DNA of 64,000 nucleotides from the NCBI RefSeq assembly GCF_031844705.1, contig NZ_CP134609.1, positions 7,130,001-7,194,000 of the forward strand, read 5' to 3'. Of this stretch, positions 37,101 to 45,800 are shown piece after piece. Origin of the DNA: Streptomyces sp. ITFR-16. GTDB lineage: Bacteria > Actinomycetota > Actinomycetes > Streptomycetales > Streptomycetaceae. The notes below the pieces were generated by a model, which saw only the letters and a list, made by a program, of their open reading frames with translations, ran no database searches and had not been told where the DNA came from. The position numbers and the translations under genes are program-made. Every line of letters begins with the position of its first letter. The stretch's first letter is position 1.

Positions 37101-39780
37101 CGGTCTCCGGAAGCGTGGGGGTCCAGTCGACGGGGATGCCGTGGGTGTGGAGGTGGGCGAGGGAGAGGTGGAAGCGGTGGAGGGTGCCTTCGTTGCGGCG
37201 GAGGGTGCCGGTGATGAGGGCGTTGGTGTCGGTGGTGTCTGCGGTGTCCTGGAGTGCGGTGGTCAGGACGGGGTGGGGGCTGACCTCGATGAAGACGGAG
37301 TGGCCGTCGTCCAGGAGCTTTTCGACGGTGGGGTGGAGCTGGACGGGGTTGCTGAGGTTGTCGTACCAGTAGTCGCCGTCGAGTTCGGTGGTGTCGATGG
37401 GCCGGGCGTGGAGTGTGGAGTAGAAGGCGGTGGTGGTGGGTTGGGGGGTGATGTTGTGGAGGAGGGTGTGGAGGGTGTTTTGGAGGGGTTGGACGTGGGG
37501 GGTGTGGGAGGCGTAGTCGACGGGGATGGTGCGGGCTCGGATTCCTTGTTCGTTGAGGGTGGTGACGAGGGTGTTGAGGGTGTGGGGGTTGCCTGCGATG
37601 ACGGTGGTGGTGGGTCCGTTGTGGGCGGCGATGTGGAGGTCGGGGTGGGGGGTGAGGAGGGTGGTGGTTTGTTGGTGGGTGAGGGGGAGTGAGGCCATGG
37701 CGCCGGTGCCGGCGAGTTGGAGGAGGGTGTGGGAGCGGAGGGCGGTGATTTGTGCTGCGTCGTTGAGGGTGAGGGCGCCTGCGATGTGGGCGGCGGCTAT
37801 TTCGCCTTGGGAGTGTCCGATGACGGCGTCGGGGTGGATGCCGTGGTGTTGCCAGAGTTTGGCGAGGGAGGTCATGACGGCGAAGAGTGCGGGTTGGATG
37901 ACGTCGACGCGGTCGGTGGGGGGTGTGTCGGGTTTGTCTTGGAGGACGTCGAGGAGGTTCCAGCCGGTGTGGGGTTGGAGGGCTTGGGCTGCGGCGGTGA
38001 GGTGTTCGGTGAAGACGGGTGAGGTGGCGAGGAGTTCGCGGGCCATGCCCTCCCACTGCGAACCCTGACCCGGAAACACGAACACGGTCTTCCCGTGATC
38101 GGCGGCCACCCCCTCCACCACATCGCCCGACGGCACACCCCGGGCCAGCGAGTCGAGCGCCGGCACCAGCTCCTCGTGGCTCCCGGCGACGACGACCGCC
38201 CGATGACCGAGCGCGGCCCGGCCCCTGGCCAGCACCCCGCCGACCGAGGACAGGTCCAGTCCGGGGCGCTCCTCCGCGTACGAATGCAGCTGCCCCGCCT
38301 GCTCCTTCAGCGCCTCGGCGTCGTGCGCGGACAGCAGCCACGGCACCGCGCCGGAGGACTTGGCCGGCGTCTCGGCCTCGCCGTCGTCGGCCTCCGTCGT
38401 GGGCGCCTCCAGAATGACGTGTGCATTGGTCCCGCTGATCCCGAACGACGAGACGGCGGACCGGCGCGGCCGGTCGTGCTCGGGCCAGGCGGCGTCCTCG
38501 GTGAGCAGGCGTACGGCCCCGGCGTCCCAGTCCACGTGCGGTGAGGGCTCGTCCACGTGCAGGGTCTTCGGCAGCAGCCCGTGGCGCATGGCCTGCACCA
38601 TCTTGATGATCCCGCCGACCCCGGCAGCCGCCTGGGTGTGACCGATGTTCGACTTCAACGACCCCAGCCACAGCGGCTGTTCGGCCGGACGGTCCTGCCC
38701 GTACGTGGCAAGCAGCGCCTGCGCCTCGATCGGGTCGCCGAGCTTCGTCCCCGTCCCGTGCGCCTCCACCGCGTCGACGTCCGCCGTCGTGAGCCCGGCA
38801 TCGTCGAGCGCCTGCCGGATCACCCGCTGCTGGGACGGCCCGTTGGGAGCGGACAGCTGCCCGCTCGTACCGTCCTGGTTGACGGCGGATCCCCGGACGA
38901 CCGCGAGCACCCGGTGGCCGTTGCGGCGGGCGTCCGACAGCCGCTCCACCAGGAGCAGCCCCACCCCCTCGCCCCAGCCGGTGCCGTCGGCCGACGCGGC
39001 GAACGCCTTGCACCGCCCGTCCGGGGACAGCCCGCGCTGCCGGCTGAACTCGACGAACAGGCCGGGCGTCGCGATGATCGTCGCCCCGCCCGCCAGCGCG
39101 AGATCGCACTCGCCCCGGCGCAGCGACTGCACGGCGAGATGCAGGGCCACGAGCGACGACGAGCACGCCGTGTCCACGGTCACCGCGGGACCTTCGAGCC
39201 CGAAGGTGTACGAGAGGCGGCCGGACGCCACGGATCCGGCGCTGCCCGTGCCGATGTACCCCTCCAGGCCGTCCGGTGCCCGGCGGATCCGGCCGCCGTA
39301 GTCCCCGTACATCACCCCGGCGAACACCCCGGTACGGGAGCCGCGCAGCGTGTCCGGGTCGATGCCGGCCCGCTCGAACGCCTCCCAGGCGCTCTCCAGC
39401 AGCAGCCGCTGCTGCGGGTCGATGGCCGTCGCCTCGCGCGGGCTGATCCCGAAGAACGCCGGGTCGAAGCGGTCCGCCTCGTGCAGGAAGCCGCCCTCCC
39501 GCGCATAGCTCCGGCCGGTCCGCTCCGGGTCGGGGTCGTAGAGCCCGGCGGTGTCCCACCCCCGGTTCTCCGGGAACGGGGAGATCGCGTCGGTGCCCGA
39601 AGCGACGACCTCCCACAGCTCCTCGGGGGAGCGCACCCCGCCCGGATAGCGGCACGACATGCCGACGATCGCGATCGGTTCGTGCCGCTCCGCCTCGACC
39701 TCGGTCAGTCGCTGCCGGGTCTGGAGCAGGTCATTGGTCACGCGCTTGAGGTAGTCGCGGAGCCTGGCCTCGTTCGTCAT
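28159..39780 (-). CDS. PKS-B: modules 4 (KS-AT-DH°-KR°-ACP) and 5 (KS-AT-DH-ER-KR-ACP)
   Basis: The protein has 3873 residues with an N-terminal docking coil (RLRDYLKRVTNDLLQTRQRL). Module 4: KS (Cys about 204); AT (GHSQGE about 655, YASH, so methylmalonyl-CoA); a DH with HAIDGTAVLP but Thr instead of Asp in HPALLTAALH (about 1139); a KR whose NADPH motif has decayed to GAGDLA (about 1405) and whose catalytic Tyr region reads GRAGAAALGTY (about 1540); ACP (about 1695). Both reductive domains should be inactive. Module 5: KS (about 1931); methylmalonyl AT (about 2376); DH with HAVSGTPLLP and HPALLDSALH; ER (about 3106-3406, GLNFRDVLTALGMVPV, LIHSGAGGVGMAALQ); B-type KR (LDD, active NYAAAN about 3580); ACP (about 3753). 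A C-terminal docking helix ends FRALDEELGAS. Module 5 gives a saturated methyl-branched unit. Confidence 0.93.
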   Translation of the reverse strand: MTNEARLRDYLKRVTNDLLQTRQRLTEVEAERHEPIAIVGMSCRYPGGVRSPEELWEVVASGTDAISPFPENRGWDTAGLYDPDPERTGRSYAREGGFLHEADRFDPAFFGISPREATAIDPQQRLLLESAWEAFERAGIDPDTLRGSRTGVFAGVMYGDYGGRIRRAPDGLEGYIGTGSAGSVASGRLSYTFGLEGPAVTVDTACSSSLVALHLAVQSLRRGECDLALAGGATIIATPGLFVEFSRQRGLSPDGRCKAFAASADGTGWGEGVGLLLVERLSDARRNGHRVLAVVRGSAVNQDGTSGQLSAPNGPSQQRVIRQALDDAGLTTADVDAVEAHGTGTKLGDPIEAQALLATYGQDRPAEQPLWLGSLKSNIGHTQAAAGVGGIIKMVQAMRHGLLPKTLHVDEPSPHVDWDAGAVRLLTEDAAWPEHDRPRRSAVSSFGISGTNAHVILEAPTTEADDGEAETPAKSSGAVPWLLSAHDAEALKEQAGQLHSYAEERPGLDLSSVGGVLARGRAALGHRAVVVAGSHEELVPALDSLARGVPSGDVVEGVAADHGKTVFVFPGQGSQWEGMARELLATSPVFTEHLTAAAQALQPHTGWNLLDVLQDKPDTPPTDRVDVIQPALFAVMTSLAKLWQHHGIHPDAVIGHSQGEIAAAHIAGALTLNDAAQITALRSHTLLQLAGTGAMASLPLTHQQTTTLLTPHPDLHIAAHNGPTTTVIAGNPHTLNTLVTTLNEQGIRARTIPVDYASHTPHVQPLQNTLHTLLHNITPQPTTTAFYSTLHARPIDTTELDGDYWYDNLSNPVQLHPTVEKLLDDGHSVFIEVSPHPVLTTALQDTADTTDTNALITGTLRRNEGTLHRFHLSLAHLHTHGIPVDWTPTLPETGGDAPYDLPTYPFQHRSYWLEDAATDGDPESLGLHTTQHPLLTAATTLAQGDALLLTGRISLRTHPWLADHAIDGTAVLPAAAALELALEAGRLLGDLPVAELALDAPVVFPATGGVDVQVTAGPPRGDGRRDLTLHTRAYDEADDGSALHRTWTSHVTGLLDTPEPAAGSAAPEPLTAWPPAGATAVDVAEVHERLAAQGYELGEALRGLTRLWRRGDELYAEVSAPEGVAADAGRYGLHPALLTAALHQALSQGDELLEPAVWRGVTLYAVGAGGLRVRVSRRGDGFAVLLADPAGAPVASVDSVALRPLAAGVLDRADRVRHDWLLATDWTPVPAPGDGTPLPYPSWTSSAEPEAELREAFGDAVHVPYAPAQDEDAAPGLVLLHASSASELLPALRTWLSGEADSDTQLVVVTHHAVTTGPDDVQDLVPSPVWGLVRAAQSENPGRIALVDLDAEPASLSALPAALTSGEPQLALRNGDIRVPRLIASVPQDAGELPALPEESTVVVSGAGDLAAAAAVHAVTALGARHLLLLSPDAGLADRLAGLGAEVVVADSDASDRDGLAGALAALPSAHPVGAVLHAPPAPDRTVLLSTAPEEFGAWLRTAGAAAWNLHELTLGLDLGAFVLLAPDASSALGGTGRAGAAALGTYLDALAQHRVSLGLPGVSLSWGPRDSVPDSAFHGLVRFQDDQVAAGLDLALRSTGRPALLAARLDRAALGAQAGAGLLPPVLRALIRTVRTAAGADAAAAGTLVTALVGLSGTEQLRLLGELVGEQVAGVLRHSAGDTLDASRAFKDLGFDSLTAVELRNRLNTATGLRLPATLVFDHPSPVALAAHLRDQLLGDGTGIDTAVSAGRTPVQDGEPIAIVSMACRYPGGVRTPEDLWQVVASESDVISPFPANRGWDLDSLFDPDPAHAGTSYAREGGFLHDADQFDPAFFGISPREATSMDPQQRLLLESAWEAFERAGIDPTSLHGTRTGVFAGVVYTDYGARVKLPADMEGYLGIGSAGSIASGRIAYTLGLEGPAVTVDTACSSSLVALHLAVQSLRRGECDLALAGGATVLANPDIFIGFSRQRGLAPDSRCKVFAAGADGTAFGEGVGLLLVERLSDARRNGHEVLAVVRGTATNQDGASNGLTAPNGPSQQRVIRQALADAGLTTSDVDAMEAHGTGTTLGDPIEAQALIATYGQDRPAEQPLWLGSLKSNIGHTQAAAGVGGIIKMVQAMRHGLLPKTLHVDEPSPHVDWDAGEVRLLTEAREWLPNGRPRRAGVSGFGMSGTNAHVVLEEAPDDAPANEPVETGAAPLPWLLYGHNAEALATNAGQLRRHLQEHPEADTGPLVKALATGRAGLAHRAVVVAQDREHLLENLAGLERGTTGADAVRGTVTETGRTVFVFPGQGSQWEGMARELLATSPVFTEHLTAAAQALQPHTGWNLLDVLQDKPDTPPTDRVDVIQPALFAVMTSLAKLWQHHGIHPDAVIGHSQGEIAAAHIAGALTLNDAAQITALRSHTLLQLAGTGAMASLPLTHQQTTTLLTPHPDLHIAAHNGPTTTVIAGNPHTLNTLVTTLNEQGIRARTIPVDYASHTPHVQPLQNTLHTLLHNITPQPTTTAFYSTLTNSFIDTTELDGDYWYRNLSNPVLFEPAVRALLEAEHSVFIEVSPHPVLTTALQDTADTTDTNALITGTLRRNEGTLHRFHLSLAHLHTHGIPVDWTPTLPTTAGRATELPTYPFQRRRYWLEGPAAHSDAGSLGVDSADHPFLAASTTLAQGDTLLLTGRISLRTHPWLADHAVSGTPLLPATAQLELALQAGRHVGAGAVDELTLEAPLFVPERGGVRIQVTVEAPDKEGRRQLAVHARPDVPADDVLGDAPGWTRHATGVLASADTASPASGEADGQDWPPAGATALDTDGLYAELAALGYEYGPAFRNLTAAWRSGDTVYGEVSLAPELHAEAARFVLHPALLDSALHTLGLGDFLGEGIRLPFSWSGAALRATGATALRVTVSPGDGGRDTVRVSVADPTGAPVVSVETLTLRPVAPGQLPAAPGSSAGDSLYALEWTELAEPSPEATATFDVLDATDPFEGAAPVAAGAAVESLLDRLRDHVADEDGAETRLVVLTRRAVAARAGDPVDLAAAPLWGLVRSAATENPGRITLVDSDGEQASQEVLAAAVATDEPQFALRGGQILVPRLRRTESGPVSVVPPEGVAGWRLETPGGSPDDLRAAVHPAAEAPLSEGQVRIEVRAAGLNFRDVLTALGMVPVGAPLGTEAAGTVIETGPGVDDLDVGDRVFGLVPGAVGPLAVADRRLIARMPQGWSYAEAAGVPAVFTTAYYGLVELAGLRAGERVLIHSGAGGVGMAALQVARHIGAEVFATASPAKWGALRALGLDADHIASSRTTGFEQQVRDVTGRAGTASAPGVDVVLNSLTGEFIDASLRLLPPGGRFVEMGIADLRDPEEVAAVRPGVAYRPFELLDMEPDRVGDVLARVLALFEEGALSPLPVTTWDVSRAPEAFRHFGQARQVGKVVLTLAPRTAPEGTVLITGGTGTLGSALARHLVTGHGVRHLLLTGRRGPDAPGAQELRAELTELGATVRIAACDTADREALAALLASVPSAHPLTGVVHAAGVLDDGVLTSLTPEKVRAVLRPKADAAWNLHELTRDLDLSLFVLFSSASGLLGGAGQGNYAAANVFLDALAAHRRAHGLPAVSLAWGMWEAASGMTGHLAGADRARIARGGLVAMAVPEGMALFDAALADGRPLLVPAPLDGAGLRALAEAGPGTGGVPAVLRSLVRAPAVRRAASGVRAPAPSVTDRLASLRGPERTQALLTLVREQVAAVLGHLTADDITADRAFKEIGFDSLTAVELRNRISAATGLRLPTTTVFDFPTPTALAERLSVLLAPDERTDAAELERLLAAVTVDSDGFHALRERLRAALWQWDEQAADPAEGAAPTADDDLDTATDEELFRALDEELGAS
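31952..32913 (-). repeat. Near-identical methylmalonyl-AT block, copy in module 5
   Basis: Bases 31952-32133 and 32242-32913 match 37121-37302 and 37411-38082 (constant offset 5169); only one mismatch was seen in the 672-base part. The intervening ~108 bases differ. The block is G/T-rich on the plus strand and uses codons unlike its flanks. Confidence 0.9.
37121..38082 (-). repeat. Near-identical methylmalonyl-AT block, copy in module 4
   Basis: Partner of the block at 31952-32913. The differing central patch encodes the region just after the YASH motif (LHARPIDTTEL here, LTNSFIDTTEL in module 5). Confidence 0.9.
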
Positions 39781-39808
39781 GCGACGTCAACTCTCCTCGT
39801 CGTACGGA

Positions 39809-42800
39809 TCATTCGGAGCCGAGCTGTCCGTCGATGAGCCGGAACAGCTCGTCGTCGGATGCCTGGTCCAGCTGAGGGGTGGCAGTGATGGTGTCGGTGT
39901 CCGTGGTCCCCGAAGGGGTGTCTCCGGCCGCCGCGAGCCTGGCCTGCAGGGAGGCCAGCCGGGCGGTGATCCGCTCGCGGGCCTCCACGCCCAGCGCGGA
40001 CCCGTCGAAGGCGGCCTCCAGCTCGTCGATACGGGCCAGCGCCGATGCGGCCCCGCCCGGCAGCCGGTCGGTCAGCTCCCCGTGCAGATGGCCGGCGAGC
40101 GAGGTCGCGGTCGGCCGGTCGAAGAGCAGGGTGGTGGGCAGCCTCAGCCCTGTCTCGGCACCGAGGCGGTTGCGCAGTTCGACAGCGGTCAGCGAGTCGA
40201 AGCCGAGGTCGAGCAGACCCCGGTCGGCGGGCACGGGCCGGTTCGGCGGATGCCCGAGGATCTCGGCCACCACCGCCCGCACCAGATCCAGCACGATGCG
40301 CGGCCGCTCCGCCTCGGCCGCCTCGGCCAGCTTGCGCACCCACGGGGCATCGCCGTCCGTATCGACGGCGGGCCCGCCGCCCGCCCCGGTGGCCGCCGAG
40401 GGCCGCCGGGCCGGCAGGCCGACCAGGGAGCGCAGCAGCGGCGGTACGCGGTCCGGGTCACCGAGCCGCCGGAGCGCCGAGGTGTCCAGCCGGGCGGGCA
40501 CGGCGGTGGCGAGCCCCGAGGCCAGCGCCGAGTCGAACAGCGCCAACCCCTCGTCGGCCGTCAGGGGAGCGATGCCGGTCCGCGCGATCCTGGCCAGATC
40601 TGCGCCTCCCAGGGCCCCGCCCATGCCGCCGGGCTGCTCCCACAGCCCCCAGGCGAGGGAGAGCGCGGGGAGTCCGAGCGCGCGGCGGTGCTGGGCCAGC
40701 GCGTCCACGTAGGTGTTCGCGGCCGCGTAGTTGGCCTGGCCCGCGTTGCCGATGACGCCCGCGACCGAGGAGAACAGCACGAAGGCGTCCAGCTCGATGC
40801 CCCGCTCCCGGGTCAGCTCGTGCAGCAGCAGGGCGGCATCGGCCTTCGGCCGGAGGACCGTCGCGAAGGCGTCATCGGTGAGTGCCGCCAGCGTCGCGTC
40901 CGCCGTGACCCCCGCCGCATGGACGACGGCGGTCAGCGGATGCTCGTCGGGGACGGAGTCGAGCAGTTCCGTGAGCGCGGCCCGGTCCGCGAGGTCGCAG
41001 GCGGTGAGCGTGACGTCGGCACCGAGAGCGGTAAGGCCGTCGACGAGCTCCCGGGCCCCCGGGGCGTTCGGACCGCGCCGGCCGGTCAGCCGGAGCCGCC
41101 GCACCCCGTGATGGGTGATCAGCCGTTCCGCGACCAGCCGGCCGAGCGCCCCCGTGGCACCGGTCAGCAGCACCGTGCCGCGTCCCGCGTCCGCCAGGAC
41201 CGTACGGCCCTCGGCGGCGGCCGGCACGGCGGTCAGACCCGGCACCAGCACCTCGCCCTCCCGGAGGGCCAGTTGGGGTTCCCCGGTGCCGAGCGCCGCG
41301 TCCCGTACGCGGGCGGAGGCGTCCGTCCCGTCGGTGTCGACCAGGACGAACCGCCCGGGATGCTCGGTCTGTGCCGTACGCACCAGCCCCCACCACCCCG
41401 ACCGGTCGAGCCCCGGCACCGGCTCGCCCTCGCGGACGGCCAGCGCCCCGGTCGTGGTGACGACCAGCCGGGCCCGTTCGAACCGGGCGTCCGCCAGCCA
41501 GTCGCGCAGCACCTGCGCGAGGCCGGGCAGCGCACGCTCCTCGTCGTCCAGCAGGGCGTCGCCAAGGAACTCGCCCTCCGCGGCCGCGATCCTCAGCGCC
41601 TCGTCGAGACCGACCGCGCCCGTGCGCGGGCCGGGGGCGGACAGCGTCGTCCACTCCACCCGGTACAGCCCGTCCGTGTCCCGGCGGGCCCGTGCGAACC
41701 GCGACGGATCGGCCTCCCGCACCACGAGGGAGGCGACGGAGAGCACCGGAGCCCCCCACTCGTCGGTCAGCAGCAGCTCCGTGGTGTCGGGCCCGGCCGG
41801 GGACAGCCGCACCCGCACCGACCCGGTGCGCGTGGGGCGCACCCGCACCCCGTTCCAGGAGAACGGGACCGGCAGCCCGCCGGACGGGCCGGGGCCCGCG
41901 AGGGCGAGCGGGTGCAGGGCCGAGTCGAGGAGCGACGGCGACAGGAGGTGACCGTCGTCGCCCCCGGCCAGGGCGGCCTCGGCGAACCAGGTCCCGTCCT
42001 CGGGATCGCGCCAGGCGGCCCGCAGCCCCTGGAATGCGGGGCCGTAGGCGTAACCCAGCGCGGCCAGCTCGGCATAGGCGCCCCCGATCCCGACGGGCTC
42101 CGCCCCGGCCGGCGGCCAGGCCCCCGTCAGCGGCGCGGGCTGCACGGCGGTGTCCGGCGCGAGCACCCCCGAGGCGTGCACGGTCCACGGCTCGCCGTCC
42201 GCCCCGCCGTACTGCCCGGCGCCCGGCCGGGAATGGACCGTCACCGTCCTGCGGCCGTCCGCCCCGGCGGCTCCCACACTCACCTGCACCTGCACGGCCC
42301 CCGTGTCCGGGATCAGCAGCGGGTCGCTGAGGGTCAGCTCGTCGACCGCGCCGGCCCCCGCCTGCCGGCCCGCGTACAGGGCGAGTTCGAGCAGGGCTGC
42401 TCCCGGCAGGACGACGGTGCCGAGCACCGCGTGGTCGGACAGCCACGGATGGCTGTCCAGGGAGAGCAGCCCGGTGTGGACCGTGCCCGTGCCGCCCGCG
42501 AGTTCCACGGCGGCCCCGAGCAGCGGATGGTCCGTCGCCCCGAGCCCCGCCTGCTCCACCCGGGCGGCCCCGGCGGGCGCGGCCGGGCGGTCGAGCCAGT
42601 ACCGCTCGCGCTGGAAGGGGTACGTGGGCAGCTCGACCCGGCCGCGGCCCTCCCGTGCCCCGTAGACCTCCCGGCCGACCGTGCCACCGGCGGCGTGCAG
42701 CGCGCCGAGGGCCTCGGGCAGCGAGCGGAGTGCGGAGCGGTCGCGGCGCAGCAGCGGGAGCAGCACCGCATCGGGGTGCGAGTCGGCGGCCGTCGTCGCG

Positions 42801-45800
42801 AGCACCGCGTCCGGGCCGAGCTCCAGGAACGTCCCGATGCCCAGGTCCTTCAGGGTGCGGACCCCGTCGGCGAAGCGGACGGCCTCGCGGGCGTGGCGTA
42901 CCCAGTACCCGGCGGAGGCGAAGTCGTCGGGATCGACGGCCCGTCCGGTGAGATCGGAGATCACCGTGAGGTCCGGCGCCCGGAACTCCAGCCCCGACAC
43001 CACCTCCCGGAACTCCGCGAGCACCGGCTCCATCAACGGCGAGTGGAAGGCGTGGCTCACGGTGAGCCGGCGTGTCCGGGCGCCCGCCTGCGCCGCCCGC
43101 GCGGCGAACTCGTCCACCGCACCGGCCTCGCCCGAGACCACGGTGGCCCGGGGCCCGTTGAGCGCGGCGATGCCCACGCGGTCGTCGAGCCCGGCCAGCA
43201 GGCCCGTCACGGCGTCCTCGTCGAGCGCCACCGCCAGCATGGCGCCCCCGGCCGGCAGCCCCTGCATCAGCCGCCCCCGGGCCGCGACCAGCGTCGCCGC
43301 GTCGCCCAGCGACAGCACGCCGGCCGCGTGCGCGGCGGCCACCGACCCGATGGAGTGCCCGAGCAGCGCGTCGGGACGCACCCCGAAGTGCTCCACCAGC
43401 CGGAACAGTGCCGTCTCCAGGGCGAACAGGGCGGGCTGGGTGTACTGGGTCTCGTTGAGCAGAGCCGCTTCCGGCGTGCCCTCGTCGGCGAACGCGATCT
43501 CGCGCAGCGAGCGCCCGACGAGCGGATCGAGCGCCGCGCAGGCCGCGTCGAAGGCGGTCGCGAACACGCCGTACTCCGCGTACAGTTCCCGGCCCGCCCC
43601 CGCACGCTGGCTGCCCTGACCGGTGAAGAGGAACGCGGTCCGGACCCGCTCGGGCGCCACGCTCTCCCGGGTCTCGCCCGCCGCCACCGAGGCCAGCGCG
43701 CGCAGTGCCTCGTCCCGGTCGGCCGCGACGAAGGAGACGCGGTGCCCGAAGGCGCCCGGACCGGCCGCCAGGGCCGCCGACACATCGGCAGGGCGCAGCC
43801 CCGGCTCCCGTTCCAGGACCTCGGCCAGCTGCGCCGCCCGGGCCCGCAGCGCACCGGGCGTGTGCCCGGACACCAGCCACGGGACGAGCGGGCCGTCGGC
43901 ACCAGTGCTCCGGATCTCCGGGGCTGCCGGGGTCTCCTGCGGTGCCTCCAGGATGACGTGGGCGTTGGTCCCGCTGATCCCGAAGGACGACACGGCCGCC
44001 CGCCGGGGCCGGCCGTGTTCCGGCCAGGGAGTGGTCTCGGTGAGCAGTTCGACGCCGCCCTCCGACCAGTCGACATGCGGGGTCGGCCGGTCGATGTGCA
44101 GGCTCCTGGGCAACGTGCCGTGCCGCATGGAGAGCACGGTCTTGATCACACCCGCGACGCCCGCCGCGGCCTGCGTATGCCCGATGTTGGACTTCACCGA
44201 GCCCAGCAGCAGCGGCCGTCCCTCCGGCCGGTCCTGCCCGTAGACGGCGAGCAGGGCCTGAGCCTCGATCGGGTCCCCGAGCCGGGTCCCGGTCCCGTGC
44301 GCCTCCACGGCGTCCACGTCCCGGGCGGTGAGACCCGCCCGGTCCAGGGCCTGGCGGATCACCCGCTGCTGGGAGGGGCCGTTGGGTGCGGTGAGGCCGT
44401 TGCTCGCCCCGTCCTGGTTGACGGCGGAGCCCCGGAGCAGGGCCAGCACCTCATGGCCGAGGCGCCGCGCGTCCGACAGCCGCTCGACGAGCAGCAGCCC
44501 GACACCCTCGCCCCAGCCCGTGCCGTCGGCGGCCTCCGCGAACGGCTTGCACCGTCCGTCGGCGGAGAGCCCCCGCTGCCGGCTGAACTCCACGAAGGTC
44601 GCGGGGCCGGCCATCACGGTCACCCCGCCGGCAAGCGCCAGATCGCATTCGCCCTGCCGCAGCGCCTGGGCGGCGAGATGCAGGGCCACCAGGGACGAGG
44701 AGCACGCCGTGTCCACCGTGACCGCCGGACCTTCGAGCCCGAAGGTGTACGAGACCCGGCCGGAGGCCACACTGCCCGCGCTCCCGCTGACCAGGTACCC
44801 CTCGACCTCGCCGGGGGCGTTCGGAGCCTGGTGCAGCCGGGCCCCGTAGTCGTTGTACATCACCCCGGCGAACACCCCGGTACGGGAGCCGCGCAGCCCG
44901 GCCGGGTCGATCCCGGCCCGCTCGAACGCCTCCCAGGTCGTCTCCAGCAGCAGCCGCTGCTGCGGGTCCGTGGTGAGGGCCTCGCGCGGGCTCATCCCGA
45001 AGAACTCCGGGTCGAAGTCGGCGGCCGAGTGCAGGAACCCGCCCTCTCGTGCGTACGAGGTGCCGGGGCGGGACGCGTCCGGGTCGTAGAGGCCTTCCAG
45101 GTCCCAGCCCCGGTCGGTGGGAAAGCCGGAGACCGCGTCGGTCTCGTCACTGACGAGGCGCCACAGCTCCTCGGGCGTGGTCACCCCGCCGGGGAAGCGG
45201 CAGGCCATGGACACGATCGCGATCGGATCGTCCACGGTGTCGCCCGTCGGGGCGGCCGCGGGGGCGTCGTCCCGGTCCGCCTCCGCCCCGGCACCGACGA
45301 GTTCGGTACGCAGCAGGGCGGCGAGCGCCTGTGGGGTCGGGTGGTCGAAGACCAGCGTGGTGGGCAGGCGCAGACCGGTGGCTGTCCCGAGCCGGTTGCG
45401 CAGGTCGACGGCGGCCAGCGAGTCGAAGCCCAGATCGGTGAAGGCGCGCCCGTCGGGCACAGCCTCCGCGTCCGCATGGCCCAGCACGGTGGCCGTCGTG
45501 GCGCGCACCAGCTCCAGCAGCCTCCGTTCCACGGCGTCGGCGGGGAGACCGGCCAGCTGCTCGGCGAACGTCGAGCCGCCCTGTACGGATGCGGAGGTGG
45601 CCGCCCGACGCGGGCGCCTCGACACCAGGGAGCGCAGCGGCGCGGGCACCGGCACACCTCCCTCGCCCAGGGTGGCGGTGGCGAAGCGGGAGGCGACGAG
45701 CGCCGGACGCGGGGAGCCGAGCGCTTCGTCGAAGAGCCGCAGGGCGCTCTCCTCGGGGAGCGGGGCGATCCCGGACCGGGCGAGCCGCGCGAGATCGGAG

